This document shows positions 29,730 through 41,603 of a stretch of 64,000 bases of DNA, piece by piece; the stretch's first letter is position 1, and each line of letters starts with the position of its first letter. The notes below the pieces were generated by a model. That model saw nothing but the letters and a program-made list of their open reading frames with translations. It searched no databases and was not told where the DNA came from. A program made the position numbers and the translations under genes. The stretch lies in assembly GCA_018873245.2 (NCBI GenBank), contig JAEMBT020000001.1, positions 20,176,141-20,240,140 of the forward strand, given 5' to 3'. Origin of the DNA: Archegozetes longisetosus. Its lineage: Eukaryota > Arthropoda > Arachnida > Sarcoptiformes > Trhypochthoniidae.

Positions 29730-30091
29730 TTTCTAATGTTTAACAATTGAATGCCAATTTTTATAGAATTTTCTGTTGTAATGCATCAAATTTATTGTCA
29801 TTTTGTTCTCTCATTTCAAATTTGATTTGTTAACTAACTAATCTGAGTGATATATTTATTTTTTTAGTTTGAGTTTTAAAAATTATTTATTCTCTTATTT
29901 TATGCATTGTATTGTATCTATTATATTAATATAAAACTTGTTATTTATAAATCAGTTCTAAAAGTATTGTTTGGACCCATAAAACTTTCTTATCTGTTAA
30001 TTAAAGGTAGTTCTCAATATGAATATATCGTAAAACTATAAACTTATACAAAAAGTCCCCTTTAATACTTATTCATATATCTACTTATTAT
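29730..30091. other. 3' flank of the bHLH gene
   Basis: AT-rich noncoding sequence between the bHLH stop codon and the left end of the hAT-type element. It contains the 8-bp target sequence CTTATTAT at 30084-30091. Nothing else is recognisable. Confidence 0.5.
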
Positions 30092-30985
30092 CAGTGAAGA
30101 GCATAAGCTAGCTTTGAGCTGAGCTGCGCTTTGAGCTGCGCTGCGCTTGAAGCTCAATTTTAGCTGTCTTCGAGCTTATAAGCTCGAGCTTCAAGCTCAT
30201 GCTATGATGAAGAAGCGCAGCTCAAGCTCAAGCCTAAGCTCAAGTTGTTGAGCTTCGAGCTCAGCTCATTTGAAACCGATTTATTTAATAAAGCAAAAAA
30301 CAGTATTCACTGTAAAATAGTAATGATTGTTGAATTGCTTCTCATATGTTAGAAAATTAGATATTAAATTAGATCTATCGAATTGAATGATGAGATGCAT
30401 TTCTGAATTATGAATCATTGTTTTTAAAATAAATTTCAATTTAAAATGAAATTTAGTGCAGTAACTGTTTATTTGAAGAAAGAATTAATAAGGTTTTAAG
30501 GCCTTAAAAGTAATATTATTTCTATTCATTGATTAAATATCCTTATATTCAAAATAAGATAATCTCAAGTCATTTTTGATAATTATTCAATATAAGAGAA
30601 AATTGTTGTTTGAAACTGTTTCCAACATGACTTTACAAGAAAATTAAATACAATCAGAAGACTCACAATCATTGATAGGTGACACAGATGTCGAAATTTG
30701 AATTCATTGTTCAAACTTTACGATCAAAATTCATATATTTTCGCGCAAATACTTCATTATAACTTGAAATAAATACTTGTTAGAAAGATTACTACTCATT
30801 ATTTTAATTTTTAATTTTTAACATAAGCTCAGCAGCGCAGCTCGCAGCTTGGACCCGAGCTTCTTAGTACAAGCGCAGCTCAGGCCAAATTTGACAGAAG
30901 CTCAGCTCAAAGCTCAACAATTTTGAGCTGCGCTTATAGAAGCTTGAGCTTGAAGCTCAAGATTTCGGACCAATGCTCTTCACTA
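30092..30985. mobile_element. Non-autonomous hAT-type element with perfect 8-bp TSD
   Basis: The ends are inverted: left CAGTGAAGAGCAT, right (reverse complement) TAGTGAAGAGCAT. Both fit the hAT consensus YARNG. The element is flanked by identical 8-bp duplications CTTATTAT at 30084-30091 and 30986-30993, the size expected of hAT integration. Both subterminal zones (about 30110-30270 and 30825-30965) are packed with GAGCTC/GCGCAGCTC/AAGCTC motifs in both orientations, typical of subterminal transposase-binding repeats. No transposase frame is present, so it would depend on an enzyme encoded elsewhere. The perfect duplication suggests a fairly recent insertion. Confidence 0.88.
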
Positions 30986-31202
30986 CTTATTATTGATCTC
31001 TTGAATACAATAACAATAGAATTGATATCTTATTCAGTTAACGATAAGAATATTTACTCAACCTATTATGTTATTAGGTATTTGTTTAATCAAGGTATTG
31101 TGAGATGAAATACTCGTCAGTTAAGTAATACTGAAATTTGTTTCAGAGTCTTTTTTGTAATCTTTGTATAAATCGGACATTCTATAAATATATTGAGTTA
31201 TA

Positions 31203-32406
31203 ATGATCAAAACTCAAAGTAAGTTCTATTTGTCTTTAAATTGTTTTTTGGCTTATTCAAATATATTTTACTTTAGAACTATCAGTTACACTTTTGGTTA
31301 TCATATACGCAACTCACATTACTTCTGATATCTGCTCTCAAAAAGAAGATATCTATCCATGTTTTTGTAAGGCGCACAATTGGTTAATATGCAATGGAAG
31401 TGGTGTTAATGATGCGAATATGAAATACGTTTTCAATAAAACATTTGATGGACAAACATTGTCTACGCTTTACGTCAATAATACGAAGTTGACAGCAGTT
31501 CAAGCATTTAAAGGTTTAGGGTTTCAAAAAATAGTTATTGAAAATAATAGATACCTTGAACACATTAATCCTGATATTTTTAATCAAACTGGTGGACTAT
31601 TGACTATTATTCAAATAAGTAATAATCCATTCTTGACTGATTTCAATAGAGGGTCTAATTCTTTGATGAGATCTATTGTGAATACTATTTCAACTAATTA
31701 TGTGAATCTAACACTAACTAATAACAATTTGAAGCGAATATTAGATCACACTTTTGAGAATATAAGCTTTCAGTTGAGTGTTAATCTGAAAGATAACAAT
31801 ATAAAGTATATCGGAAGCTATGCCTTCAATAATATAAATTCAAATAGTTATGGTTATGGTCCTCTCAGTATCGATTTGAGTTACAACAGTATTAAAATCA
31901 TTAAAAGTTTTGCATTCAACCAGATATCGGATAATTCTAATTATCTCTTTTATATAAATTTATCTCATAATGCTATCGAAACGTTGCCGCAAAATTCATT
32001 CAGTAATTTAGGGCAAAATGCAAACATTGATTTGAGCTTTAATAAGATAAAAACTATCTCAGAATTTGCTTTTAATTCTAGAGCGAATCTTATTAATATT
32101 AACCTCAAATATTCAAAGTTAAGGTCAGAAGCTTTCAGAAGGAATTCATTGAACATAACTGGTGGAACAGTCGATCTCAGTTTCAATCATTTACAATATT
32201 TATCGCGTCAAATATTCAATCCATTCTTCAACTTAAGTAGCGATAATTCCTTAATTGTGGAAAACAATCATTTTTATTGTGATTGTGAGGCAAAATGGAT
32301 TTTGTATAAAACAAACCCTCGCTTTAACATAAAAGGAATGCTCTGTTTAATACAAGATGTCTATATTTATGAATTATCGTTAGATCACTTTAATTATTGC
32401 GTTTAA
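31203..32406 (+). CDS. Secreted leucine-rich-repeat protein with LRRNT and LRRCT caps
   Basis: Two exons: a 16-base first coding exon 31203-31218 (MIKTQ plus one base), a 58-bp GTAAGT...TTTAG intron, then 31277-32406, giving 381 residues. The joined start encodes a clear signal peptide, MIKTQKLSVTLLVIIYATHI. LRRNT cysteines are C25, C34, C36 and C44. About ten LRRs follow, with repeats such as IDLSYNSIKIIKSFAF and INLSHNAIETLP, and many N-glycosylation sequons. The LRRCT cap begins FYCDCEAKWIL and the protein ends at NYCV, with no transmembrane segment or GPI signal. Similar short secreted LRR proteins occur in arthropods, but the ligand is unknown. The gene is convergent with the receptor gene downstream. 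Confidence 0.88.
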
Positions 32407-32955
32407 TCTCTTGAACTTTAAACAAAGGTTACAAAGAATGATCGAAGTTAACGTATCTATGTATAAATGCAAGTTGTTTACTTTTAACTTTAATCATATG
32501 AATAGAAAGTATTAAAACTTATAGCTACTTCAAACAACTTTACAAATCATTTAGGCTAATGTTTACAAACAAAATTAAAACATTATTAAAGTAATTAACA
32601 TTATTTTAAAACAATATAACTAAATCAAATAATACAAATCAATGTGAAAAAGAAAGTGTAACAAAAAGGATTGAAAAGATACAAAAACCAAAAGTTTACA
32701 AATAGTGTAAAAGTCAATTTATTTTCATTAGAAATTTAATATGATTTAATATCATAATTTAAATTATATATAATTATTTTGTATGTTAAAAATGATTATA
32801 TATGAATGATTGTTACTTTCATTTTTACTTTTCGACTTTGACGTACTTTTTAAGCTAAGAGTAAAACTTATAAAAGTGCCTCACTTGCATTTTACAATAT
32901 ATTACATCGTTTGTATTTGTCTAAAATTAAAGCGTATAATTCAATGAAATTTGAT
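32407..32955. other. Convergent intergenic spacer
   Basis: A 549-bp AT-rich spacer between the stop codons of the LRR gene (plus) and the ionotropic receptor gene (minus). It should hold both 3' untranslated regions. No other feature is seen. Confidence 0.6.
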
Positions 32956-34769
32956 TTATTTGAGCCTAGAACGAAATTCATAGTTATATATAGTTTTAAC
33001 TGCAATTTTATTATTGAAGTACAAACGATTAGAAATTGGAAATTTTCTCCTCAAATACTTATATTTGATATAAAAGCTTAAAATTTCCCCAACCAAAACT
33101 ATAAATGCTATCGCAATTCCAGAAGAAAGCAGATAAAAATCACTTTGCAATTGATTAATATTTAAACCAATGATTCTAGACTTAGACTCTTGATCACTTT
33201 GATCACTATCATCATCCTTCTCTTCTTCAAGCTTTTTAACCTCTGCTGAGACAGAGTTCTTCTTCCAATGTAGGAGAAATCCACCTTCAATCAAAAGTCT
33301 TATCCTAGAGAAATATATTTTAAGTTTGAATTTGTCTTTAAAAAAGTGACAAGAAATAGTTTTACATTTCATTGAAATACTTGATTTCTTTGAATTTTTT
33401 ACTGAAAGCAATGGCTATATAGTCCAGAAAAAATGTCGACTTTTCTGAGACTGGAGGTAAATAATAAGTATCTGGAGATGCTTTCTCAACCTCTATCAAT
33501 AATACATCTCTTGATGCGACATAAGCATAGTTTTCAGTTCTTACCAACTCCATGGCTTCTTCTGGAGTCGGAACAGAAAACATCTTATTTCCGATACCAC
33601 CATAGACATCCGCTTTCGTGTTCTTTATGAACAAAAGATTGACCAAAACTATGAAATAAAACTATTGCTCAAATTTACCAAACCTGAATTATATCCATGT
33701 AGAGCGATTCTCTTTCTGCAATCACTTTAATGAGTCCTAATTTTTGGGCTATCGCTAACTTTTCTATTGAATTTATTGTATCTCTTCTTCCTATAGCCAT
33801 AAACATTGTAAGACTCGCTGAATATCCGACACTCAAAACTAATACTGATAATATCCATGTCATATATAAGATACGCAGAGAATCAATATTCACAACTCTT
33901 TTGGGCGATCCTTGACTTAATAGAATACAAGTTAAATTCCAGAATTGATTCAGATCTAAGGAATATCTGTTTTTGCGAAAAAAAATTCATTTAAAATGAG
34001 GGAAAACATATTTACGTAAAACTTGTTTAAAATTCATCTAACCGTTTGTTAATTATTCTGCAAACGAATGCAACACAAACATACGAAAATAAGATTAAAA
34101 ACCAAACAACTGTATTAAAAGCGTCGACAACCAATGACTTGGAATACTGGGCACGAAGTGATGGTGTTATGAAAGTTATGGGAGAAAACAAGAATGGAAT
34201 TGAAAAGTCGACTGCTTCGAGTCTATCGTTAGTCAATGTTATTCCTGAAACACCAATATCTGAATCACCTGATACAAGCTTGCCTATGATTCCAGTCCAC
34301 GTACCATTTGGTAACTTTAGACCCCATTCATAGTTGCAAAATGTTACGTTATATTTGAAATTATAATAATGTGAAAGAGTTTCTATTATTCCATACTCAA
34401 TACCATCTCTGGGATCGGTTTTTATTCCAGTAGTTGTGTTCCAATAAAAGTAGGGGCGAGACTTGTTTGAGAAAGAGCACAATGAATAACTTTACTTCAA
34501 AAATAATTAAGAGCTACAGTATTATTGATCTGATGGAGGAGTATAAATTGGAATCTCGAAAAGAAATTCAACAATATTTAAACATTACCGGATTTGATGC
34601 AATTGTCAATGTTCTTCCATTAAGATTGTGATTAGAAACTTTTGGAGGCATTTCAAATCTTATTTGAATTTTTAAGAGTAAAATTAAAATATTAGTCAAT
34701 TTTCAAGATTGACACAGAAAACTTACTCAAATGTTCTGGGTACTATTAGAACAAAACATTTAACAAATG
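32956..34769 (-). CDS. Ionotropic glutamate receptor-like / ionotropic receptor (IR) channel subunit
   Basis: Ligand-gated cation channel subunit of the iGluR/IR superfamily. Exons in matching phase: about 34769-34727 (5' limit uncertain), 34658-34589, 34461-34043, 33966-33684, 33622-33381 and 33304-32956; introns are 61-127 bp. In order: the S1 lobe (NLNGRTLTIASNP, SRPYFYW, then NGTWTGIIGKLVSG), with TNDRLEAVDFS keeping the Arg that holds the ligand carboxylate in iGluRs; TM1 (VVWFLILFSYVCVAFV); the pore loop with NLTCILLSQGSPKR; TM3 with VLSVGYSASLTMF, equivalent to the SYTANLAAF gate; the S2 lobe; TM4 (YLLSSGIAIAFIVLVGEIL); and a short basic tail. No amino-terminal domain is evident, as in divergent chemosensory IRs. 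The starting ATG is not found. Ligand and subfamily are unknown. Confidence 0.85.
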
Positions 34770-37700
34770 CTAATTAAATTTTTTCTCAAACTATTTATTC
34801 GACAACCTTATCATAGAATCTTATTAAAGACAGTCGTCACGACGGCTGTAGTGGCAATGGATTTTCGTTATTAAATTACTAGTAACTAAGTATAAAGAAT
34901 GATAGTTTACTGAAATGTTGTTTGAATAATTATTCAAATAGATACAAAATATATATAATTGAACTGAACGGTTCGAAGGCAGGAGTGAAAGTGAGTTCTA
35001 TTGACTTCAACTGAAAGCTACGCCTTTCAACCGTTTTGACAAATAAGATTTGATGACCGTTGATTTAGGTATTGTATTGATCCACAGAAACCAATCAAAT
35101 ATAAAAATCTTTTACTAACTTTCAAACATAGAATTAAATGAAATAAGATATTGATGTAAATAAAATAAAATCATGACATAATCTTCTTGCTTTGACCGTA
35201 TTAATGCAGAGTAAACTACATTCGCATTCATAGGAGTCATTTTCGCAGAAGTCAGTTTGGTCGAAAAGTTCAATTTGTCTGTTTACCTATTCCCAGTTTA
35301 GACTTGAGGCAATTCCCTCCATTTTTCAAAGTTATTATGAAGAACTCGAGTTTTAAGAATATATGTTCCGAATACACACTTCATCTTACACATGAAAAAT
35401 ATTTCATGACTGGTGTTATCAATTCTGAAGGTTTTTGAAACAACGATACACTGTAGATAGGAGTTGTTAAGCCAAGCTAGTGAATATAAAATCTAAAAAT
35501 CTTATTCAACTATTCAAAAAGCATAATTAAATATTTTTCATAACTCTACTAATAATTTAAAACTTATATTTTTTAAAATTTGGAAATTGAGCTCAAATGT
35601 TAATGGAAATGAATCTAGAAAATCTAATATTTAATCGAATGTTTTTAGTCTTGTTATTTTCTATTGGCATTGGTGCTTAAGCTTTTATCTAAATCTGTTG
35701 ATTACTTTCAAATTTTTTATTTCGCTTTGATACGTGTGAATGAATTGACAAACTCTAAGGTTTAGGGATGAGAAAATCAGTTGTAAAATTGATTTTAACC
35801 TGTTTCGATTAAATTGACTTGTTAAAATACCATTCTGCTAAACTAACTTCTGCAAAACTGATATCAATCCTCGTGTTAGTTACACACGGTATTTCCTTCA
35901 ATTCTGATAGTCAATAACAATTATCGAATTAATATTAACAATAAGAATATTCTTGAACTAATTACTGGATTGGAGAACCAGTCGGTGTCATCAAGGGGCT
36001 GAGATTTAACAGAAACACTAGTTTAGATGTAATTATAGAGTATGATTTGACATTCTTATCGAACGAATGAAAAATTCAATCTATATAAAAACAACTTGTG
36101 TCTGCAATCAATTTCAAATATTTAACCTAAATAATCATATTAGAAAATAAAAAAGAATCAATACTTTCAACAGTAACACAAGGTTTTTCTTGATACTACT
36201 CCAATAAATGAGTAGGCAATGAAAAGCTTATTTTTCAAAAGCTGCTGATAAATGAAAGCTATCATCAAAAGATCGAATTACGTTATCTGGCTGTAAGATT
36301 CTGATATAAAACGAATTATTAATCCATTTTGACATAAAAGAAACTATGGCTTTAGATTGTCGACAGCTACAATCAATTTATTGACAACATATTTAATAAG
36401 ATTAGAATAGAAGAATATATACAGATAGAATAGAATGCATTCATATAGAATTGCAAGGAACAAACATATAATTTGCACAATAAAAATTGATTGGCTTCAA
36501 AAAATTGGGTGACTATTTATCAAACTTAGTGAGAGTTACTGAATCAAATTTAAAGCTTCGTATTTCATGGATTTCTATTGATTAATGTTGTAAAAATAGT
36601 TGACGCAATAATTGTGTTTGTTTGAAAGTTTGTCACATTTAAGCAAAATATTCATTTATCATAAGTTGATTTGTGTTTTCAACGAAACCAAATCTTTTCA
36701 AAGTGTTTTTACCCCAAATATGGTATTAGGGGCTGCATTCTAAAAACTTTGGATAACTAGTAATAACTAGGAAAACTTTTACAATAAAAGTGTATTGTAT
36801 ACAATACTCCCGGATGATTTTCAATCAACTCATTGCAATCGCTTTATGTTTTGCAATTTTGCGATCGTTCAAGAATGTGGCTCCAGAATGACTTTTTATT
36901 CAAAGTCATGCTATTAACTGTAAAGTATTGCGCATTTGAAACATGTGTTACTACATGTGCCAGCCCGGTTTGTTTCACGTGTAGTTCATGAGTTCATGAC
37001 TGCTATCAATTTGAGGACAAACACATCACAAACTCTGAAACATCAAAAATGACACAAATGATTCATTTAAATTAAGCAAACTTCTATTGTGCTTAAGATA
37101 TATTAATATTTATAGTCATAAAAATTGACCAAAGTTTTTTTATGTTTTAAAAGTGAGATTTGAAGCTCCAAGTTTGACTTGAATATGCCATTGAATGTCG
37201 AAAGTTTAGGCAGCAGTCAAACAATTCGGCCAATGTTCGGCTTTGGACATTTGGCCAACTCTGATTGACATTCAGGCAATTTTTGAATCAATAGCTATGA
37301 GTTGAGACTAGCTGTCAAATCATCAAACAATTTTGTTTACGAACTAAAACCATAAAGTTTTATGGCATGAGTTCGCAGAAAAGTTTGGCTCCACTCAAAC
37401 TCGAGGCTATGCCCCAGTTAGGGAACTTACCAAAACCAATTCAAAAAATTTGTTGCAATAACAACATATAATCTTTTATCTCTAATCATGATTTTAAAAA
37501 TCTGATTCGAAAATGGATTATTGGATTGTAAAATATTGAGTTTTTGATGTCCAACAATGTTAATATAGATAAAATTAAGTTGTACCAATGCAATCATCTT
37601 TACGAAAATCTTTTTCCGTAACTTAAATATATTTTATATTAAATTCTATTTGTATTGGAGTCATTAGTAAGTCATTCGTCGATTCATACCTTAGACTTGT

Positions 37701-38107
37701 TTTTTAAAATGTTTTAAAACAAATGATCAATTAATTATTGAGAATCAATTTTAAACAAATCTAAACTAGCAAAAATTAGTCATTCGATATTAAGAGATAT
37801 ATTTTGTTGCACTTGATTAAAATATATTTATTGAACTAGATAAAATTAACTTCAAGTTTTTTTGTGTATAACAAACTTAAAGATCATATTTTATAAAATT
37901 TAAAAATTCAATTTAATTTTAAAATCATACTTAATAATTTGACACTTGTCATATCACATTTGGCAATGGGTTACAAAACCATCAGCTCACGAGTAAATTA
38001 AGTAAAAAAATAATCTCTTGAATAGTGAAAATTATAAGATAAAGAATAGTTCAATTCCAGTTATGATCAGTGAATGACTAGATCATAAGTAGACAACTCT
38101 CAAATCA
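34770..38107. other. Intergenic region between receptor and helicase genes
   Basis: About 3.3 kb of AT-rich sequence with no supported gene. It should include the missing 5' exon and promoter of the minus-strand receptor gene and the 3' UTR of the helicase gene. A short perfect palindrome-like motif CAGTCGTCACGACGGCTG lies near 34830. No inverted-repeat element with a target duplication was found. Confidence 0.5.
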
Positions 38108-41100
38108 TTATTCTTCGATAACTTCATTTGATTTTAAACAAGGACATTCTCCTCTATTCTTGACCCGCAAATTGTAGAGTTCGAACTGATTAGGCATTGA
38201 TATAGACTGTTCTCCACCACAATTACATCCAACTATCAATTCATCGCCAAAAAATTCATTGTCTTTTAAATGACCGACAATTCTCCTCCACGTCTCCGAC
38301 TGTTTGGCCATATTCTTAAAGTTGCCGACACAAAAGAGCCCATGTCTTGCTCTGGAAAGCGCGACGCAAATTCTATTTTTATTATCAAGAAAACCAATAC
38401 TATCTTTTTTACTGCTTCTCACGAATGATATAATAATTATGTCATTTTCTTCACCCTGAAAGCCATCAACAGAACTAACTCTAACTACCAATTCGTCTTC
38501 TTTCTTCTCTTGATTAAGGCTTCCTTCAGGAACAGAAACACCATTTTCTGGTTCTACTTTAACAAAAATTTCGCTTTGCTCTCTCATTAGACTCTTGATA
38601 AGTTTCAACTGAGCGTTATATGTAGTCAAAACCGTGATCTTCTCTGGAGAATACTTATGCAAAAGAAAATACTTGACTAGCTCTACAACAAACTTGGCTT
38701 CATATAAATTAGAACGACTTTTATCCACTACTTCACGGGTGTTATTACCGTCTTCAATGTTGTCGTGATGCAAGAAATACACATCTTTACTGAAAGTGAA
38801 CTTGATTCTCGGGTATTTAGTAACCTTCACGTCGTTGCGTAATTGTTCGTAAATTTGTGCCACTTTTAACAACTCTGAAATGCTTGGTCTCATTCTATGC
38901 TGAAGTGTCAATTGTTTAAAGTCCATACGATTGATGACCATACGTTCGAACAAAGATATGTCAAGTTTATAGACGTCCGTCAATTCGCGAACATTAGTAA
39001 TGGGTCGCAGTTGTTGATGATCGCCAATGAGAATCAAGTGTTCTATCTTTGAAGAGATGGCGGCCATCACGTGTCCTTCAATAACTTCAGCTGCTTCTTC
39101 GACAATCATTATCTTTGGATTGAGTGCTTCGACCAAATCTCGATGTTTTGCTGCACCAGTTATTGTCAAACCAATAATGAGTGAATCCTTGCATAAAAGT
39201 TTATTAAGCTCTACTCTTTTAGTTTTCAAATTCTCAATCTCTTTTTTGATTGTTTCTGATCTTTCAGTTATCTTTTTCTTCATTGCACTGAGATATTTTT
39301 CTCTCCAATACAAATATAAAGTCCACCTTTTCTTTCCATCCAATGAATTGATATCTTTCACATCAATTATTTCATCAAACCTTTCGAGGTTTAACTTCCT
39401 TTTACTCAACTGTTGCTCAATCACTTTATCAAAATAGTTAACTCTATCAGTATTTAACCAGTTAATCAAATTTTGATCATCTGTTAAGTTATCATCAGTC
39501 AGAAGTTGATTAATAAGTCTTTTAGGCTTAATATAAGGTTCAATGTCTTCAAAATCCATTACATTTTTAAAACTAAATTCAACTTGCTTAAACATTTCTT
39601 CAAGTTCTTGTCTCAAAAACTTGATTCTCCAAGACATTTTTCTACTTTTATTCAGAACTTTAATAATTTGAGGATCCAATCTATTACTTTCTGGTATTCC
39701 ATCGAATTTAGCCGTTTTCTGTTGATAGAATTTATCTATGACTTTAGATCTAATTTGAGATAGTTTGAAGCGTTTTAGTGCTTCGCTTGTACACTGTTCA
39801 CCAATGCGCGTAACATTCCGAGTAAACTTTAAAATTGCTTCGAGAAACTGATCTAAAGCATGGTTCTTATAGCAAACAATAAGAATGGGACAAAGTTTTT
39901 GATTTTCAGCCCAAACACTCCTATTGTCCAACAAACAATTTACTATTTTTAAGCCGACAAATGTTTTTCCAGTCCCGGGCGGGCCTTGAATTACAACAAA
40001 CTGTTTAGTGAGAGCCGCGTGGAATGCTTCAAACTGTTTAATATCAAAAGTGCTTGAATTCTTCAAGAGAGACATCACATTGTAATCATTTTTCAGTATT
40101 TGTATCGATGATAGCGGGTTTTTATCAGTTCCGCTATTTATTGTTTCGTCGGATTCTTTAGGCTGTCTTGCGATACAACTCAGATCATAATGAGTTTCCT
40201 CGTCCAGATAAGGTGGTGGTTTTATATCAGTATTCATATCAACGATGTATCTCTTCAGAGGAAAGTTTCCATTCGCTTCTTGTAGTCTTGAGAGAGAATG
40301 TCTCATACCTTCGAAGTAAGTTAAAGACTCAATTCCTATATATTCAACCTTTGGGTTCATTATGAATTCCAATAACTCATTGCAATTATTTCTACCGATG
40401 TCTAACTGAAGAGTAAGTTGCCATAACTTTTGATCAGTATTTTGATCAGTTTCGTTCAGTTTTCTATTAGCTATTATACCAAAAACTATTGATTTCTCAA
40501 ACTTATCCGATGAGAGACAGAGAAGTGATCCAGGCGTTAATCGTTCGGATTCCTTAATAAATAAATTGAATGATTAGATAATTGACTAACGAAATAGTTA
40601 AACTTGGAGTCTTAAGTTTGTCAAAATGACTTTTTTAAAGGCCTAATGCGTGAACAATACATCAAAATTTAAATAGAAGATAAAAGAGCAAAAGACAACT
40701 CACAGTCCAATCGACTAGTTCTAACAATTCATGATCAAAATTAACAGTTAAGACAAGACCAAAATCATGGTTGACATCAGCTTTCAGTGCATGAATACCA
40801 GTATAAACATTGAAATCGGTTTGGTTTTCAAGCAATTGTTTGAAACTCTTACTTCTGTTGCCATTATTCTCTTCATCTTGAGCTAACTGTCTAACTTTAG
40901 CAACACTTTCAATGAGTGGTCGAACCAATTCTTCTCTCAATAAATGGAATTGAGTTTTAAAATAGTGGTCACTATTATTATAGGCTTCTGATATCAGGTT
41001 TGGCTCTAATTTAGGCACTTCTTTGCGGTTTATGTCATCAACTGTTGGATAGATTTTTATTTTACGAAACGATGTCATGTCGTTTTCCTCGTCTGTTTCT

Positions 41101-41120
41101 TCATCTTTGTTTGGCGACAT
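38108..41120 (-). CDS. ZNFX1-like superfamily 1 RNA helicase lacking NFX1 zinc fingers
   Basis: Two exons, 41120-40704 and 40552-38108, joined in phase 0 (ACT|GTGAGT; TTATTAAG acceptor), give 953 residues. The N-terminal part (IKIYPTVDDIN, DHYFKTQFHLLREELVRP, GSLLCLSSDKFE) matches the region before the helicase of ZNFX1. SF1 motifs follow: Walker A GPPGTGKT (about 329-336), Walker B VEEAAE (about 623-628), GDHQQLRP (649-656), QHRMRP (690-695), VDGFQGEE (834-841) and ALSRAR (870-875). The protein stops about 75 residues after the last motif. Vertebrate ZNFX1 is about twice as long, with a C-terminal array of NFX1-type zinc fingers; here only a few cysteines (CNCGG, CPC) remain. ZNFX1 proteins act in antiviral sensing in vertebrates and in small-RNA inheritance in nematodes. 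The cellular role here is inferred from family only. Confidence 0.9.
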
Positions 41121-41603
41121 TCTTATTATGATTATTGGGTTATTAGTTAGTAGTAAATTACTTTTAAAAAGTAGTTATTGCGTTAACTCAGTTTGAGATT
41201 ATTTGAAAACATCACGTGATTCACAACTGTTTTAGGTGTCATTCATAGATCATATCTGCAGCGAATAGGAGGGAAGGGTTAAAATCAAAATAAGGACTAA
41301 ATAGAAACAATGATAGAATATTGTAGTCCCAAGTTTTGGACTATCATATTCAAGTTTAGCAATTTGACTAACAACAAGTTAGTAACTTAATAGTTTGGGC
41401 TACTCTCAAAGTTTTATACAAAATTTTCATGCCAATTAGTAAAAATATGTTGAAAAGCAGCAAAAGTTTGAAATAGGGGTCAACAAAGTTAAGTAATGAG
41501 GACGTCTATAGACTGAAGGCAAGATTAGGAGGGTTTAGACTGGAGGCTGTGCAGATGTGGCTCGTGGATGCTCCTCACTCACTATGTTAGTCATAAATTA
41601 GTG
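41121..41603. other. Upstream region of the helicase gene
   Basis: About 480 bp between the helicase ATG (minus strand) and the left end of the Tc1/mariner-type element. It probably includes the helicase promoter; no TATA box is obvious. Confidence 0.4.

Noticed and set aside
39027..39437. 136-codon plus-strand frame
   Set aside because: It is antisense to the conserved SF1 helicase motifs of the ZNFX1-like gene and has no domain of its own.
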